A stretch of 64,000 nt of DNA from CAVXEH01 sp963805645 (GTDB taxonomy: Bacteria > Chloroflexota > Limnocylindria > QHBO01): NCBI GenBank assembly GCA_963805645.1, contig CAWDVA010000004.1:248001-312000 (forward strand), in the 5' to 3' direction. Shown here piece after piece: positions 55,813 to 64,000 of the stretch (its first letter is position 1; each line of letters starts with the position of its first letter). The position numbers were made by a program, and so were the translations under genes. The notes beneath the pieces are model-generated. The model made no database searches and was not told the DNA's origin. It worked only from the letters and a program-made list of their open reading frames with translations.

Positions 55813-56506
55813 ATGGCACAGCTGATTAAGATCCTCATCGCCGAGAACCACACCCTCGTGCGTGAGGGCCTCCGGGCTTTGCTGCAGGGTCAAGACGATT
55901 TCAAGGTCGTCGGCGAGGCATCGACCGGCCGGGAAGCGGTCGCCGAGGCTCTCCGCGTCCGGCCGGACGTGGTGTTGATGGACATCGGCATGCCGGAACT
56001 CGATGGGTTGGGTGCGACCCGTCGAATCCTCGGGGCCAACCCGTCGATCCGCATTCTCATCCTGACCGTGCATGATTCGGTGGATTACTTCTACCGCGCG
56101 CTGGAGACCGGCGCACGAGGGCTTTCTCGTCAAGGACACGGCGTCGGCCGCTCTGGCAATGGCGGTTCGAGCCGTGTACGAAGGTGGTGTCTTCCTCTAT
56201 CCGCCGCTGGCGAAGCGGCTGGTGGAGGACTACCTGCAGCGGGTCAGCAGCGGCGAGGAGCGAACCACGTACTCCAAGTTGACACCCCGTGAGCGCGAGA
56301 TCCTGGCGATGATTGGCCTGGGTCACACGAACCAGGAGATGGCCGAGCGGCTCTCCGTCAGCATCAACACGATCCAGACCCACCGAAGCCACATCATCGA
56401 CAAGCTCGACCTCCACAACCGTGCCGAGCTGATGCGCTATGCATTGCGAGTGGGCCTCCTCAACGAGGCCCCCGAGCCAGACGAAGGCGAACCGACTTCC
56501 CCGTGA
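55813..56506 (+). CDS. NarL/FixJ response regulator, one frameshift
   Basis: Receiver with Glu/Asn in ILIAENHTLVREGLRALL, phospho-acceptor Asp in PDVVLMDIGMPELDGLGA, Thr in IRILILTVHD and Lys in GFLVKDTAS. An inserted C at about 56122 shifts the frame; corrected it reads ALETGARGFLVKD. The LuxR-type DNA-binding domain is TPREREILAMIGLGHTNQEM then AERLSVSINTIQTHRSHIID. Partner of the preceding kinase; likely activates or represses genes nearby. Confidence 0.93.
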
Positions 56507-56623
56507 GTCCAGGGTTGCCGCGGCGTGCTCGACGGCGGAGCCAGACACTAGGGTCGTTTTCCGCGGGTTTTCACGTGTTCGGGTGATGCGCGGGGCCGCC
56601 GTCGGCTCGATGATCGCCTCGAG

Positions 56624-57635
56624 ATGGAGCCGCCACTCGGACAGCCCACCGAGCTGCGCACCGGCCAAGAGCCGCCAGATGCGGCTGCCACGGCAGAGCC
56701 AACGCCTGGGCTGATCGGGACGAAGGTAGGCCGCCGCCGCCTCCTCCGCATGCTGGGGCTCGGGGCGCTGGCAGTTGCTCCGATGCCGATCCTGCCCGAG
56801 CTGATCCGCAGCACCACATCTGCGCCAGCTGAGCCGCGCAGCGGTGGCGGCGAACCGGCACGCACGCGGGACGGGCGAATCCGGCAATGGACGATGATCA
56901 TCGACCTGCGTCATGCGACGGGTGCCAGAGCGTTGGCAAGCCCGCCGCGGTGCACCGAGGCGTGCATCGAGCGGCCACTTCGCACCGGAGCCAATGGAAT
57001 GGATGCAGGTCTACGAGGCGGAGCTGCCCGGGCGGCGGCACGCAGCTTCCTTCCGACGCCCTGCCAGCAGTGCCAAAACCCCCCGTGCGTCGAACGTCTG
57101 CCCGGTTGGTGCGACCTTCTACACGCCCAGAGGGCATCGGTCCTGATCGACCAGGACCGCTGTATCGGGTGCCGGATCTGCATGGCGGCCTGCCCCTACG
57201 ACCGGCGCTTCTTCAACTGGGGCGATCCTCGCAGGCCACCGGAGGCGCGGCGACGTCCGACTACGACGGCCGAGCACCAGGACCCCGCGCGGAAGAGGGC
57301 ACGGTCATGAAGTGCGACTTCTGCCCGGACATGCCCCGCGCCGGAACGCTCCCGTACTGCATCCAGGGCTGCCCGAACCGGGCCATCTACTACGGGGACC
57401 TCGAAGAGGACATCGCGACCAACGGCAGAGCGGTGGTGTCGGCTTCGCGCGCTCCGTGGCAGAGAACGCCGGCTACCGGCTCAAGGAAGAGCTCGGGACC
57501 CAGCCGCGCGTCTACTACATCCCCGGCCACGGGGAGGCCGTGGGGCGAGACGCCTACAACCCCGGCCGGGCATGCCGACCGAGTGGCCGTGGAACGAAAA
57601 CGTCCGGAAGGGGGCGCAACACGTGGACGCGATAA
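56624..57635 (+). CDS. Four-cluster iron-sulfur electron-transfer subunit, Tat-exported, frameshifted
   Basis: A DmsB/PsrB/NrfC-like protein. The N-terminus contains the twin-arginine signal VGRRRLLRMLGLGALAV. Cysteine groups, in several frames: ASCDGCQSVGKP (cluster), CQQCQNPPCV with VCPVGA, CIGCRICMAACPYDRRFFNW, and MKCDFCPDMPRAGTLPYC with IQGCPNRAIYYGDL. That is enough Cys for four 4Fe-4S clusters. One extra G in the run at 57610-57614 explains the last shift; without it the end is VRKGRNTWTR at TAA 57633-57635. It passes electrons between a membrane quinone subunit and a catalytic subunit not present here. Confidence 0.82.
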
Positions 57636-57654
57636 GCGGGAGGGACCCGGAGCG

Positions 57655-59047
57655 ATGCTCGAGCGAGCCGGCGCTCGCGTCCGGGAGGAGTTCACCGTGG
57701 GCACGCAGCGCCTCGAGTCGCGTACTGGCGCGCTGCGTCACACTAGCCGCCGTACGTGATCTGGATGCGTTCCTGCTGGGATCGTCGCTGGGGCCTCTTA
57801 CGCCTACGTCGACCCAGGTGCGGCACGGACTTGATCGTCACCGGCATGCGAGACCGCATCTCGTGGGGTCATGTACATCGCCACGTTCGTCTTCTTCATC
57901 GGCATCAGCCACGCCGGCACCCTGATTTCGGCCATCCTGCGCGTGTCACAGGCTCGATGGCGCACGCCGGTCACTCGCATAGCGGAATTCATCACGGTCG
58001 TCGCGCTGATCGGTCGGCGCCTCGTTCGCGATCATCGACCTCGGCCGGCCGGACCGGGTCCTCAACGTGTTCATCTACGGGCGGTGGCAGTCGCCGCTGA
58101 TCTGGGACCTCCTGGCCATCACCACCTATCTGACCGGCAGCATCGTCTACCTGTTCGTGCCGATGATCCCGGACCTCGCGCTCTTCCGTGATCGGCTCAC
58201 CGGCCGGACGTCGCGCTGGCGAGCCGTGCTGTACCGGACGCTCGATGGGCTGGAATGGCAATGCCCGGCAGCGCAGAGCGCTCGACTGCTGCCATCGGGC
58301 GTCATGATGATCCTGATCATCCCAATCGCGGTATCGGTGCACACCGTCGTCTCGTGGATCTTCGCGATGACGTTGCGGGTGCCATGGAACAGCGCCCTGT
58401 TCGGGGCGTTCTTCGTCGCGGGGGCGATCTACTCCGGCATTGCCATCTTGATCATCGTGATGGGCATCCTGCGTCGTACGTACAAGCTTCACGAATACGT
58501 GACCGAGAAGCACTTCGTGTACCTCGGCTACCTGATGGCGGCGTTCGCGGCGATCATGATCTACGCCAACATCAGCGAGCTCCTGATCCACGGCTACAAG
58601 CTCGAGGAAGGGGCCGGGTTCCATCTGCGTCAGCTCTTCCTCAACGATTTCGCTCCGCTGTTCTGGTTCTACCTGGTCGGCGGCCTCTTCGCCCCGATCG
58701 CGATCATGCTCCTGCCGGCGACGCGGAACATTCGCGGCGTCCTGGCGGCGGCCGGTCTCGTCACGGTCGCGATGTGGATCGAGCGCTACGTGATCGTGGT
58801 GGCCGGCTTGCGAGTCCCTCTGCTGTCGTACGAGCCCGCCAGCTACGCACCGACCTGGGTCGAGTGGTCGATTCTCGCCGCTGGCCTCGCGCTCTTCGCG
58901 CTCTTGATCACCGTGTTCATCAAGATCTTCCCGATCCTCGCGGTCTGGGAAGTGGCGGAGGACCACGAGGCGAGCGACCCGCAGCCTGACCTCGCCCACC
59001 CCGTCGCCCGCGACGTCCCTGCACATCTGGAAGGAAGCAGTTCATGA
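57655..59047 (+). CDS. NrfD/PsrC-type membrane quinone-interacting subunit, frameshifted at start
   Basis: ATG 57655 with GGGAGG upstream. After two or three frame changes to about 58015 the frame is clean. Helices include VRHGLIVTGMRDRISWG (N-terminal, the family VTGMxxxxxWG motif), MYIATFVFFIGISHAGTLIS, SPLIWDLLAITTYLTGSIVY, VMMILIIPIAVSVHTVVSWI, SALFGAFFVAGAIYSGIAIL and FAPLFWFYLVGGLFAPIAIM, eight to ten in all. Anchors the iron-sulfur subunit and exchanges electrons with quinones. The HTVVSW stretch is typical of the alternative complex III/PsrC-like NrfD group. Confidence 0.9.
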
Positions 59048-59622
59048 ATGCCACTATCCGGCGCATCGTCCGCGCCGCGCTCGTCGTGCTGGCCGTCGGA
59101 GTGATTACGGCCGCGCTCGCGGGCCAGGCCCTCGCGTCACACGTGTTGGTGCGCACGGCGTTCCCGAATGCCGGGAGTGTCGGGCAGATTGTTTCGCTGG
59201 CCGTCGACATCCATACGCCCGACGGGTCGCCGCTTGCCGGTACGACAGTGACCTATTACCTCCACATGTCCTTTGCCGGCGTAGAGGGTGAGGCGGAGAT
59301 CGGACAGGCGCTGACCGACGATGCCGGCATCGCGACTATCAGCTATCAGCCGCGCGCCGCTGGAACGCACCAAGTGCGAATGGAGTATCTGGCGCCTGGC
59401 GTGGCCGCTCCGGAAGAAGTGGTCGCAACCTTCGAGGTGGTTGGCGGGACGCAGCTCTACCAGTCGGCCGGCGGTGTCGACGTGCCGGGCATCAACTCAG
59501 GTCTCCTGATGGTTGTCCTGGGCACCGTGTGGCTAATCCTCCTCAGCGTCACGTTCCACCTGGTCGGGATAGCACGGGCGGGGCGCGAGGCCGGGCCCCC
59601 ACCACTGGATTCCCCGCGGTGA
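59044..59622 (+). CDS. Exported Ig-like protein with C-terminal anchor
   Basis: 192 residues, ATGA overlap with the NrfD gene. Signal peptide (LVVLAVGVITAALAGQALAS) followed by one beta-sandwich domain resembling CopC/Big-type folds: VRTAFPNAGSVGQIVSLAVD, HTPDGSPLAGTTVTYYLHMS and AGTHQVRMEYLAPGVAAPEE. A membrane helix LLMVVLGTVWLILLSVTFHL near the C-terminus holds it on the outer face. Likely an accessory subunit of the respiratory module; not recognised as a named family. Confidence 0.75.
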   Translation: MNATIRRIVRAALVVLAVGVITAALAGQALASHVLVRTAFPNAGSVGQIVSLAVDIHTPDGSPLAGTTVTYYLHMSFAGVEGEAEIGQALTDDAGIATISYQPRAAGTHQVRMEYLAPGVAAPEEVVATFEVVGGTQLYQSAGGVDVPGINSGLLMVVLGTVWLILLSVTFHLVGIARAGREAGPPPLDSPR

Positions 59623-60101
59623 ATCGGTTCTTCGTCCCCATCGTCCTGGCGGCCACGGTCAGCGGCCTCGGATTCGGGCTGGTAGTGGGCATCATTGCCC
59701 GCAGCCCCGAAACACATGCCAACGTGCACCCCGAAGGCTACGACCGAACGCCGCTCTTCTACCTCGGTGAGGATGCGACCTTCAACGGCCTCGGCCTGGC
59801 CGACCCCGAACAGCTCGCAGCCGCAGATCCCGTCGAGCGCGGCCGCCTCATCTTCGTGGGAGCGGGCTGCGTCACATGCCACGGCCTGGACAACCGCGGC
59901 GGAATCGTCGGCCCCAGGCTGGACCTCGGCGACCTGACCGTTTCAGATCTCAGGCAGGCCGCTCGGACGGGACCGAGGGGCATGCCGGTTTTCCCTGAGG
60001 AATTGCTGAGCGACCAAGATCTGGAAGCGCTGTATGCCTTCCTCGAGACCGTCCGGGGGAACGCCTCCGCGGCGCTGGACGGCCCCGACACGTCCCCCTA
60101 G
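59619..60101 (+). CDS. Membrane-anchored mono-heme cytochrome c
   Basis: 160 residues from GTG 59619 overlapping the previous stop. An N-terminal anchor (VPIVLAATVSGLGFGLVVG) precedes the cytochrome domain with heme motif GAGCVTCHGLDNRGG and distal Met probably in RTGPRGMPVFPEELLS, ending LSDQDLEALYAFLETVRG. Intact. It can carry electrons between the NrfD-linked complex and an external partner. Confidence 0.92.
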   Translation: MNRFFVPIVLAATVSGLGFGLVVGIIARSPETHANVHPEGYDRTPLFYLGEDATFNGLGLADPEQLAAADPVERGRLIFVGAGCVTCHGLDNRGGIVGPRLDLGDLTVSDLRQAARTGPRGMPVFPEELLSDQDLEALYAFLETVRGNASAALDGPDTSP

Positions 60102-60116
60102 CGCAGAGGAGAAACC

Positions 60117-61076
60117 ATGCACCCGTTGCGGACTCGCGTGCTGATCCCATTCGCAGTCGTGGCCCTCGTGGCCACGGCCTGTTCCGGTGCCTCGCCAGCC
60201 GCCTCGGCGCCACCGGCGACGAGTTCGCCGACTCCCGAACCGTCGTTTGCTCCGATGAGCATGGAACCCTCGGAGAGCATGGAGCCGGGCGGCCACGATC
60301 ACGATGGCCCCGCGATCGAGATCACGGCAGCATCCGCCACCATCACGGTGGACGGCGACGATTCCGACTGGGAAGCCATTGAGGGAACGTCCGTCAATCT
60401 CGAGCAGCTCCGCCTCGACGGCCTGAATCCGTCAGACGCCTCCGAGATCAAGTTCGACCCCGTGGATCCCGTGGACGTCACCTTCAAGGTCGCGAGTGAC
60501 GACGAGAACATCTACGTTCTCCTTGAGGTACCCGGTGGTTTCGTCTACGACCCTGCCAATCACAACCTGTCACCCGCGGTGGCGGTGATGTTCCTGATCG
60601 AAGACTCCGCGGAACCGCACATGGGCGCGGAGGAACCCGAAATCCACGACCCGCTGGGGATGGTCGACATCTGGCACTGGGAACTCGACTGTGCTCCTGG
60701 CTCGATGTCGGGCGGGGCGGGGATCGCCGGCGGCGATGATCCGGAGTGCAACCTCGACGACGAGTACTCCACCACGCCGTGGGCCCGCGAAGACGACGGT
60801 GGCGGCGATGCTGCCAACGATGCTGCGGATAACAGCCTGACCGGCTCGTGGGATCACACGGCTCGCGCCTCCGGTGCCGGCGCGGACGGTGTTTGGGTCT
60901 TCGAGTTCGCGAGGCCCTTGTCGACCGAGGATCCGCAGGATGCCCAGTTCGCGTCGGGCGGCACGGCCCATGCTGCACTCGCGTTCTTCGACCCGACCGA
61001 AGGGGCCGATGGCTGGAGCGATGCCGGCCATCTGCAGAGTGCCTACAACGGCTGGATCGAGGTGAGTCTGCCGTAG
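60117..61076 (+). CDS. EB_dh-like heme-binding lipoprotein (ethylbenzene-dehydrogenase gamma type)
   Basis: 319 residues. Lipoprotein signal VLIPFAVVALVATACSG, a Pro/Ser linker, then a beta-sandwich domain that opens with ASATITVDGDDSDWEAIEG (the 'dg-x-x-d-W' start of DOMON/EB_dh domains) and contains DVTFKVASDDENIYVLLEVP, VAVMFLIEDSAEPHMG, LGMVDIWHWELDCAPG and VWVFEFARPLSTEDPQ. Related domains bind a b-type heme with Met/Lys or His in the gamma subunits of DMSO-reductase-family dehydrogenases. It closes the module: iron-sulfur, NrfD, Ig-like, cytochrome c, EB_dh. Confidence 0.8.
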   Translation: MHPLRTRVLIPFAVVALVATACSGASPAASAPPATSSPTPEPSFAPMSMEPSESMEPGGHDHDGPAIEITAASATITVDGDDSDWEAIEGTSVNLEQLRLDGLNPSDASEIKFDPVDPVDVTFKVASDDENIYVLLEVPGGFVYDPANHNLSPAVAVMFLIEDSAEPHMGAEEPEIHDPLGMVDIWHWELDCAPGSMSGGAGIAGGDDPECNLDDEYSTTPWAREDDGGGDAANDAADNSLTGSWDHTARASGAGADGVWVFEFARPLSTEDPQDAQFASGGTAHAALAFFDPTEGADGWSDAGHLQSAYNGWIEVSLP

Positions 61077-61220
61077 CGGGAATTCGGTCCGCGTAACCCA
61101 CGGTACGGCCGAGAGCGGACAGCCGTGCCCAGTACGCTCAGAGTCCCACGCGGGATAGCACAACGCTCAGGCGGAGAGGCCTGGAAGCCCCGATGATGAG
61201 AGGCTGGACCCGCTAGCCGT

Positions 61221-63842
61221 TCACAGCGCGGCCACCGCTGCTTCCAGCTGCTCGGTGGCCGTCGCGTGGTCGACATCTGCCGCGAAGCGGACCGGTGCCC
61301 CAATGACCAGCTCCACGTGGCCGCGCCACGGGAGCCGGCGGCCATTCGCATCATGGCCGTTGCGGTCGTCGAAGCGCGACATGCGGTGGATGCGCAGCTT
61401 CATCGGCACCACCGGCGTGGCGCCCTCGACCGCGATCAGGCCGGTGCCCGACTTGAAGGGCTGCATCGGTCCACCCACCGTCAGCTTGCCCTCGGGGAAG
61501 ATCAGGATCGAGAAGCCGCGGTCAAGGCGGGCACCCAGCAGCTCGAGCGAGCGACGGATCGCACCTTCGCGCGAGAGCGGGAAGGCGTTGCCGATGAGTG
61601 CCGCGCCGAAGCCGCGCACCCGGTTGCCGAAGATGTCGTCCGCCGCAGCGGCCACCGACAGGCGCCAGCGCGACGCGGCGGGCAGGTGGGTGAGGATCAG
61701 CCCCACGTCGTTGTGAAGGTGGTGGTTGGCGACCAGCAGCGCGGGCTCGCGCAGGTCGCGCAGGTGCTCGAGACCGGAGACGTCGATCCGGTACAGCACC
61801 GCGTACGCGGGCCGCACCAGGAGCGCCTGGATGCCGATCCCGATCGCGCGCATCAGCGGGTTGAGTGGCCAGCCGAAGATGCCGGTGGCGCGCCGCTCGT
61901 CGCGCGCGCCCTCCACCATCCCGGCCAGCTGCGAGACGGTGGTCTCCGGTTCGAGATCGGCGTCGTCAATGTAGACGCCCAGCTCCTCCTCGATCACCCC
62001 CAGCAGCTCGACCCGCGAGATGGAGTCGAGGTTGAGGTCGCTGGAGAGGCAGGCGTCGGGCAGCACCTCGGCGGCGGGGATGCCGGCGAGCGAGGCCACG
62101 ATGGCCGTGACCGGGTCGACCTTGTCGTCGCTGCGCCCGGGCGCTCGCACCGGTCCGGCCGGCAGGCGGCGCGGCGCCATCCGGCTCGAGGCGGTCGACG
62201 ATGACGCGCTTCTTGACCTTGAGGGTCGGCGTTCGCGGGAAATCGTCATCCGGCCAGACCGAGTGGCTGCGGATCTGCTGGTGCCCGCCCAGCTGCTGGT
62301 TCGCGCCGCGGATGACCGCCTCCACGTCGGTTGGACCATCGAGCAGGAGCACGGCGTGGACCAGCAGCTCCGCGTCCGGCGGCTGGAGCCCGACCACGGC
62401 CGCGTCGCGGATGCGGCCATCGCGCACCAGGACGGCCTCGATGTCCTCGGGGTAGACCTTGGTCCCGTCGGGCATGGCGAGCATGTCCTTCTTCCGGCCG
62501 CGCAGCGCCAGGAAGCCGTCGGCGGACAGTTCGCCGATGTCGCCGGTGTGGTAGAAGCCCTCCGCGTCGATGGCCGTCGCCGTGGCCTCAGGATCCTCCC
62601 AGTAGCCCGCGAACACGTTCGGACCACGGGCGAGGACCTCACCATCGGGCCCGATGCGAATCTCCACGCCGGGAATCGCCTCGCCGACCGTCCCCAGCCG
62701 GTTGCGATGAGGCCGGGTAAAGCTCACCACCGGCGATAGCTCCGTGGCGCCATACCCCTGCAGCACGTCGAACCCCATCTCGATCCAGCGGTTGGCGAGG
62801 TCGGTCTCGAGTGCCGCAGCCCCCACCGCCACCGTGCGGAAGCGGCCACCGAACTGCCGCAGCACGGAGCGGAACAGCAGCCGGCGTACGGGACGCGGTG
62901 CCCGCCGCGCCAAGCCGTGCAGTCGCTCGAAGAGCGCCCGCCGGCCGCTGCCGTCCACCTTGCGTTCGATGGCGTTGTTCAGCAGCTTCATTCCGGCCGG
63001 GACCACCAGCAGCATCGTCACGCGGTTCTCGCGGAAGGTGCGCATCAGGACCGCCGGCTGCCGGCTCACCGGGTAGACGATCGAGCAGCCGAAGAGCAGC
63101 GGTGCGAGGAAGCCGCAGGTCTGCTCGAACAGGTGGCTCAACGGGAGGAGCGACAGCAGCCGCTCGTCGTCGCCGAAGGGGAAGACGGAGCCGACCGTGC
63201 TGGCGTTGGCCGCCAGGTTTCCGTGGGTGATCATCGCGCCCTTCGGCTCGCCGGTGGTGCCGCTGGTGAAGACGATCTCGACCAGGTCGTCGGCGGTGAC
63301 CGGCGCCGGGGCCAGCGGCTCCGCGTCGCGCGCGCGATCCGGGATCGACTCGATGCGCAGCATCGGCAGGCCCAGGCCCTCCGCCAGGCCCGCAGTCTGG
63401 TCGGACACCAGGATCCCCTTGGCCCGCGTGCGCCGGGCGATCCTTGGCGGCGAAGTCAGGCTGCGACCGCACGTCCAGCGGAACCAGGATAGATCCCAGC
63501 ATGCAGCGCCCCGAGGAAGGCGAGCCCCCACTCTGGCCGGTTGACGGCCCAGACGATGAGCCGATCGCCGGCTCGCAGGCCCATATCGGACAGCACGCGC
63601 GCGACGCGCGGCCCCTGGTCGGCCAGGTCGCGGTACGTCCACGAGCGCGTGCGGAACCCCGGCTTGATCAGAAGGGCGGGGCGGTTGGCGTGCCGGGCGC
63701 AGGCATCGGCCAGGAGCTGGCGGATGGTTGGCCCGATGGTCGGGAGCGAGGCCACCTTCCCGCCACGTGGGACGCCGTGCAGCGGCACCCCCGCGGGCTG
63801 GCGCTCGGGTTCGGGCGCTGTGGAAGGCGGGCTGCTGGCCAT
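61221..63842 (-). CDS. AMP-ligase / acyl-carrier / acyltransferase fusion, two frameshifts
   Basis: Over 870 residues. From ATG 63842: an AMP-forming ligase domain with RPALLIKPGFRTRSWTYRDL, the P-loop VFTSGTTGEPKGAMITHGN, LQGYGATELSPVVSF and YHTGDIGELSADGFLALRGR, then PTLKVKKRVIVDRLE. A carrier domain follows whose phosphopantetheine Ser is in DLNLDSISRVELLGVIEEEL. Last is a PlsC-type acyltransferase with the HxxxxD-like block LVANHHLHNDVGLIL and FPEGKLTVGG. Frames change near 63440-63500 and 62180. It probably activates a fatty acid, loads it on its own carrier and transfers it to a lysophospholipid or glycerol phosphate. Confidence 0.9.
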
Positions 63843-63891
63843 GGGTCTCCACCTCCGAGGGGTGCAGCCTACGCCAGGAGATCGGCGGTGG

Positions 63892-64000
63892 CTAGACCCG
63901 GTGCCGGGTGGCCGCCATGGACGCGGCGCGCTGCGCGAGGGCAGCCAGGACGCCGTTCGCGTCCTGGCTCCAGGGCGGGTAGTGCGCGAACGCGATGGTT
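63892..64000 (-). CDS. C-terminal end of an unrecognised protein, start outside window
   Basis: The frame is open from the window edge and ends with TAG at 63892-63894. It reads TIAFAHYPPWSQDANGVLAA then LAQRAASMAATRHRV. Too short to assign; same strand as the ligase fusion, 50 bases upstream of it. Confidence 0.5.
   Translation of the reverse strand, partial: TIAFAHYPPWSQDANGVLAALAQRAASMAATRHRV

Noticed and set aside
54747..55853. 368-residue minus-strand ORF
   Set aside because: Ser/Arg-rich antisense shadow of the histidine kinase.
57992..59026. 344-residue minus-strand ORF
   Set aside because: Antisense shadow of the NrfD gene, full of HRDDQ-type low-quality composition.

Overview
The window is high-GC DNA that looks like a Chloroflexota chromosome, perhaps of the Limnocylindria type. 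This is inferred from protein content: ECF sigma factors paired with single-span membrane partners carrying beta-propellers, a one-frame 2-oxoacid oxidoreductase, an AMP-ligase/carrier/acyltransferase fusion, and NrfD-type respiratory genes. No rRNA or marker protein is present to settle taxonomy.

Layout. (1) 0-1.3 kb: end of a GAF-GGDEF diguanylate cyclase, then tRNA-Asn with a good promoter. (2) 1.2-17.3 kb: a mosaic island lying between the 3' ends of tRNA-Asn and an initiator tRNA-Met. It holds a serine-recombinase remnant, Rhs/LysM debris, two ECF sigma/membrane-partner pairs, secreted proteins, a dead replication-relaxation gene, and a compact ubiquitin-like conjugation cassette (UBL, E2, small unknown protein, JAB peptidase, E1). 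An AAA-type ATPase, a tyrosine-recombinase stub and an excisionase follow. (3) 17.5-20.4 kb: heme-copper-oxidase-like membrane protein, cytochrome c, NAD(P)HX epimerase. (4) 20.4-31 kb, minus strand: pyrimidine operon (pyrR, pyrB, pyrC, four unknown genes, pyrE) preceded by an ECF sigma/anti-sigma pair, two GalT/HIT-like genes and a GNAT enzyme. (5) 31-40 kb: OsmC, another ECF pair, fused 2-oxoacid oxidoreductase, ornithine-cyclodeaminase-like, SIMPL, GNAT and PreA-like genes, tRNA-Gly(CCC). (6) 40.7-51.6 kb: small membrane and SRPBCC proteins, then a NitT/TauT-type ABC importer beside an enolase-superfamily enzyme, a CocE-type hydrolase, acyl-CoA dehydrogenase, MaoC hydratase, SDR and enoyl-CoA hydratase, which reads as one uptake-and-degradation locus. 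(7) 51.8-56.5 kb: M28 peptidase lipoprotein, lone cyclic-nucleotide-binding domain, NarL-type two-component pair. (8) 56.6-61.1 kb: an iron-sulfur/NrfD/cytochrome c/EB_dh-like respiratory module with no catalytic molybdo-subunit in view. (9) 61.2-63.8 kb: three-domain acyl-activating/acyltransferase protein.

The best candidate for an undescribed system is the UBL-E2-JAB-E1 cassette at 12.5-15.4 kb. Its active-site signatures can be read directly, its genes overlap like a single transcript, a hairpin follows it, and it sits in a recombinase-bounded island.

Reading caution: about 15.5-38.3 kb, and parts of 56-58 and 62-63.5 kb, contain many frameshifts inside otherwise well-conserved genes. 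Of about nineteen I resolved, all but one are single G or C insertions, which looks like consensus error rather than gene death. By contrast, in-frame stop codons in the Rhs/LysM and replication-relaxation genes look like true decay.
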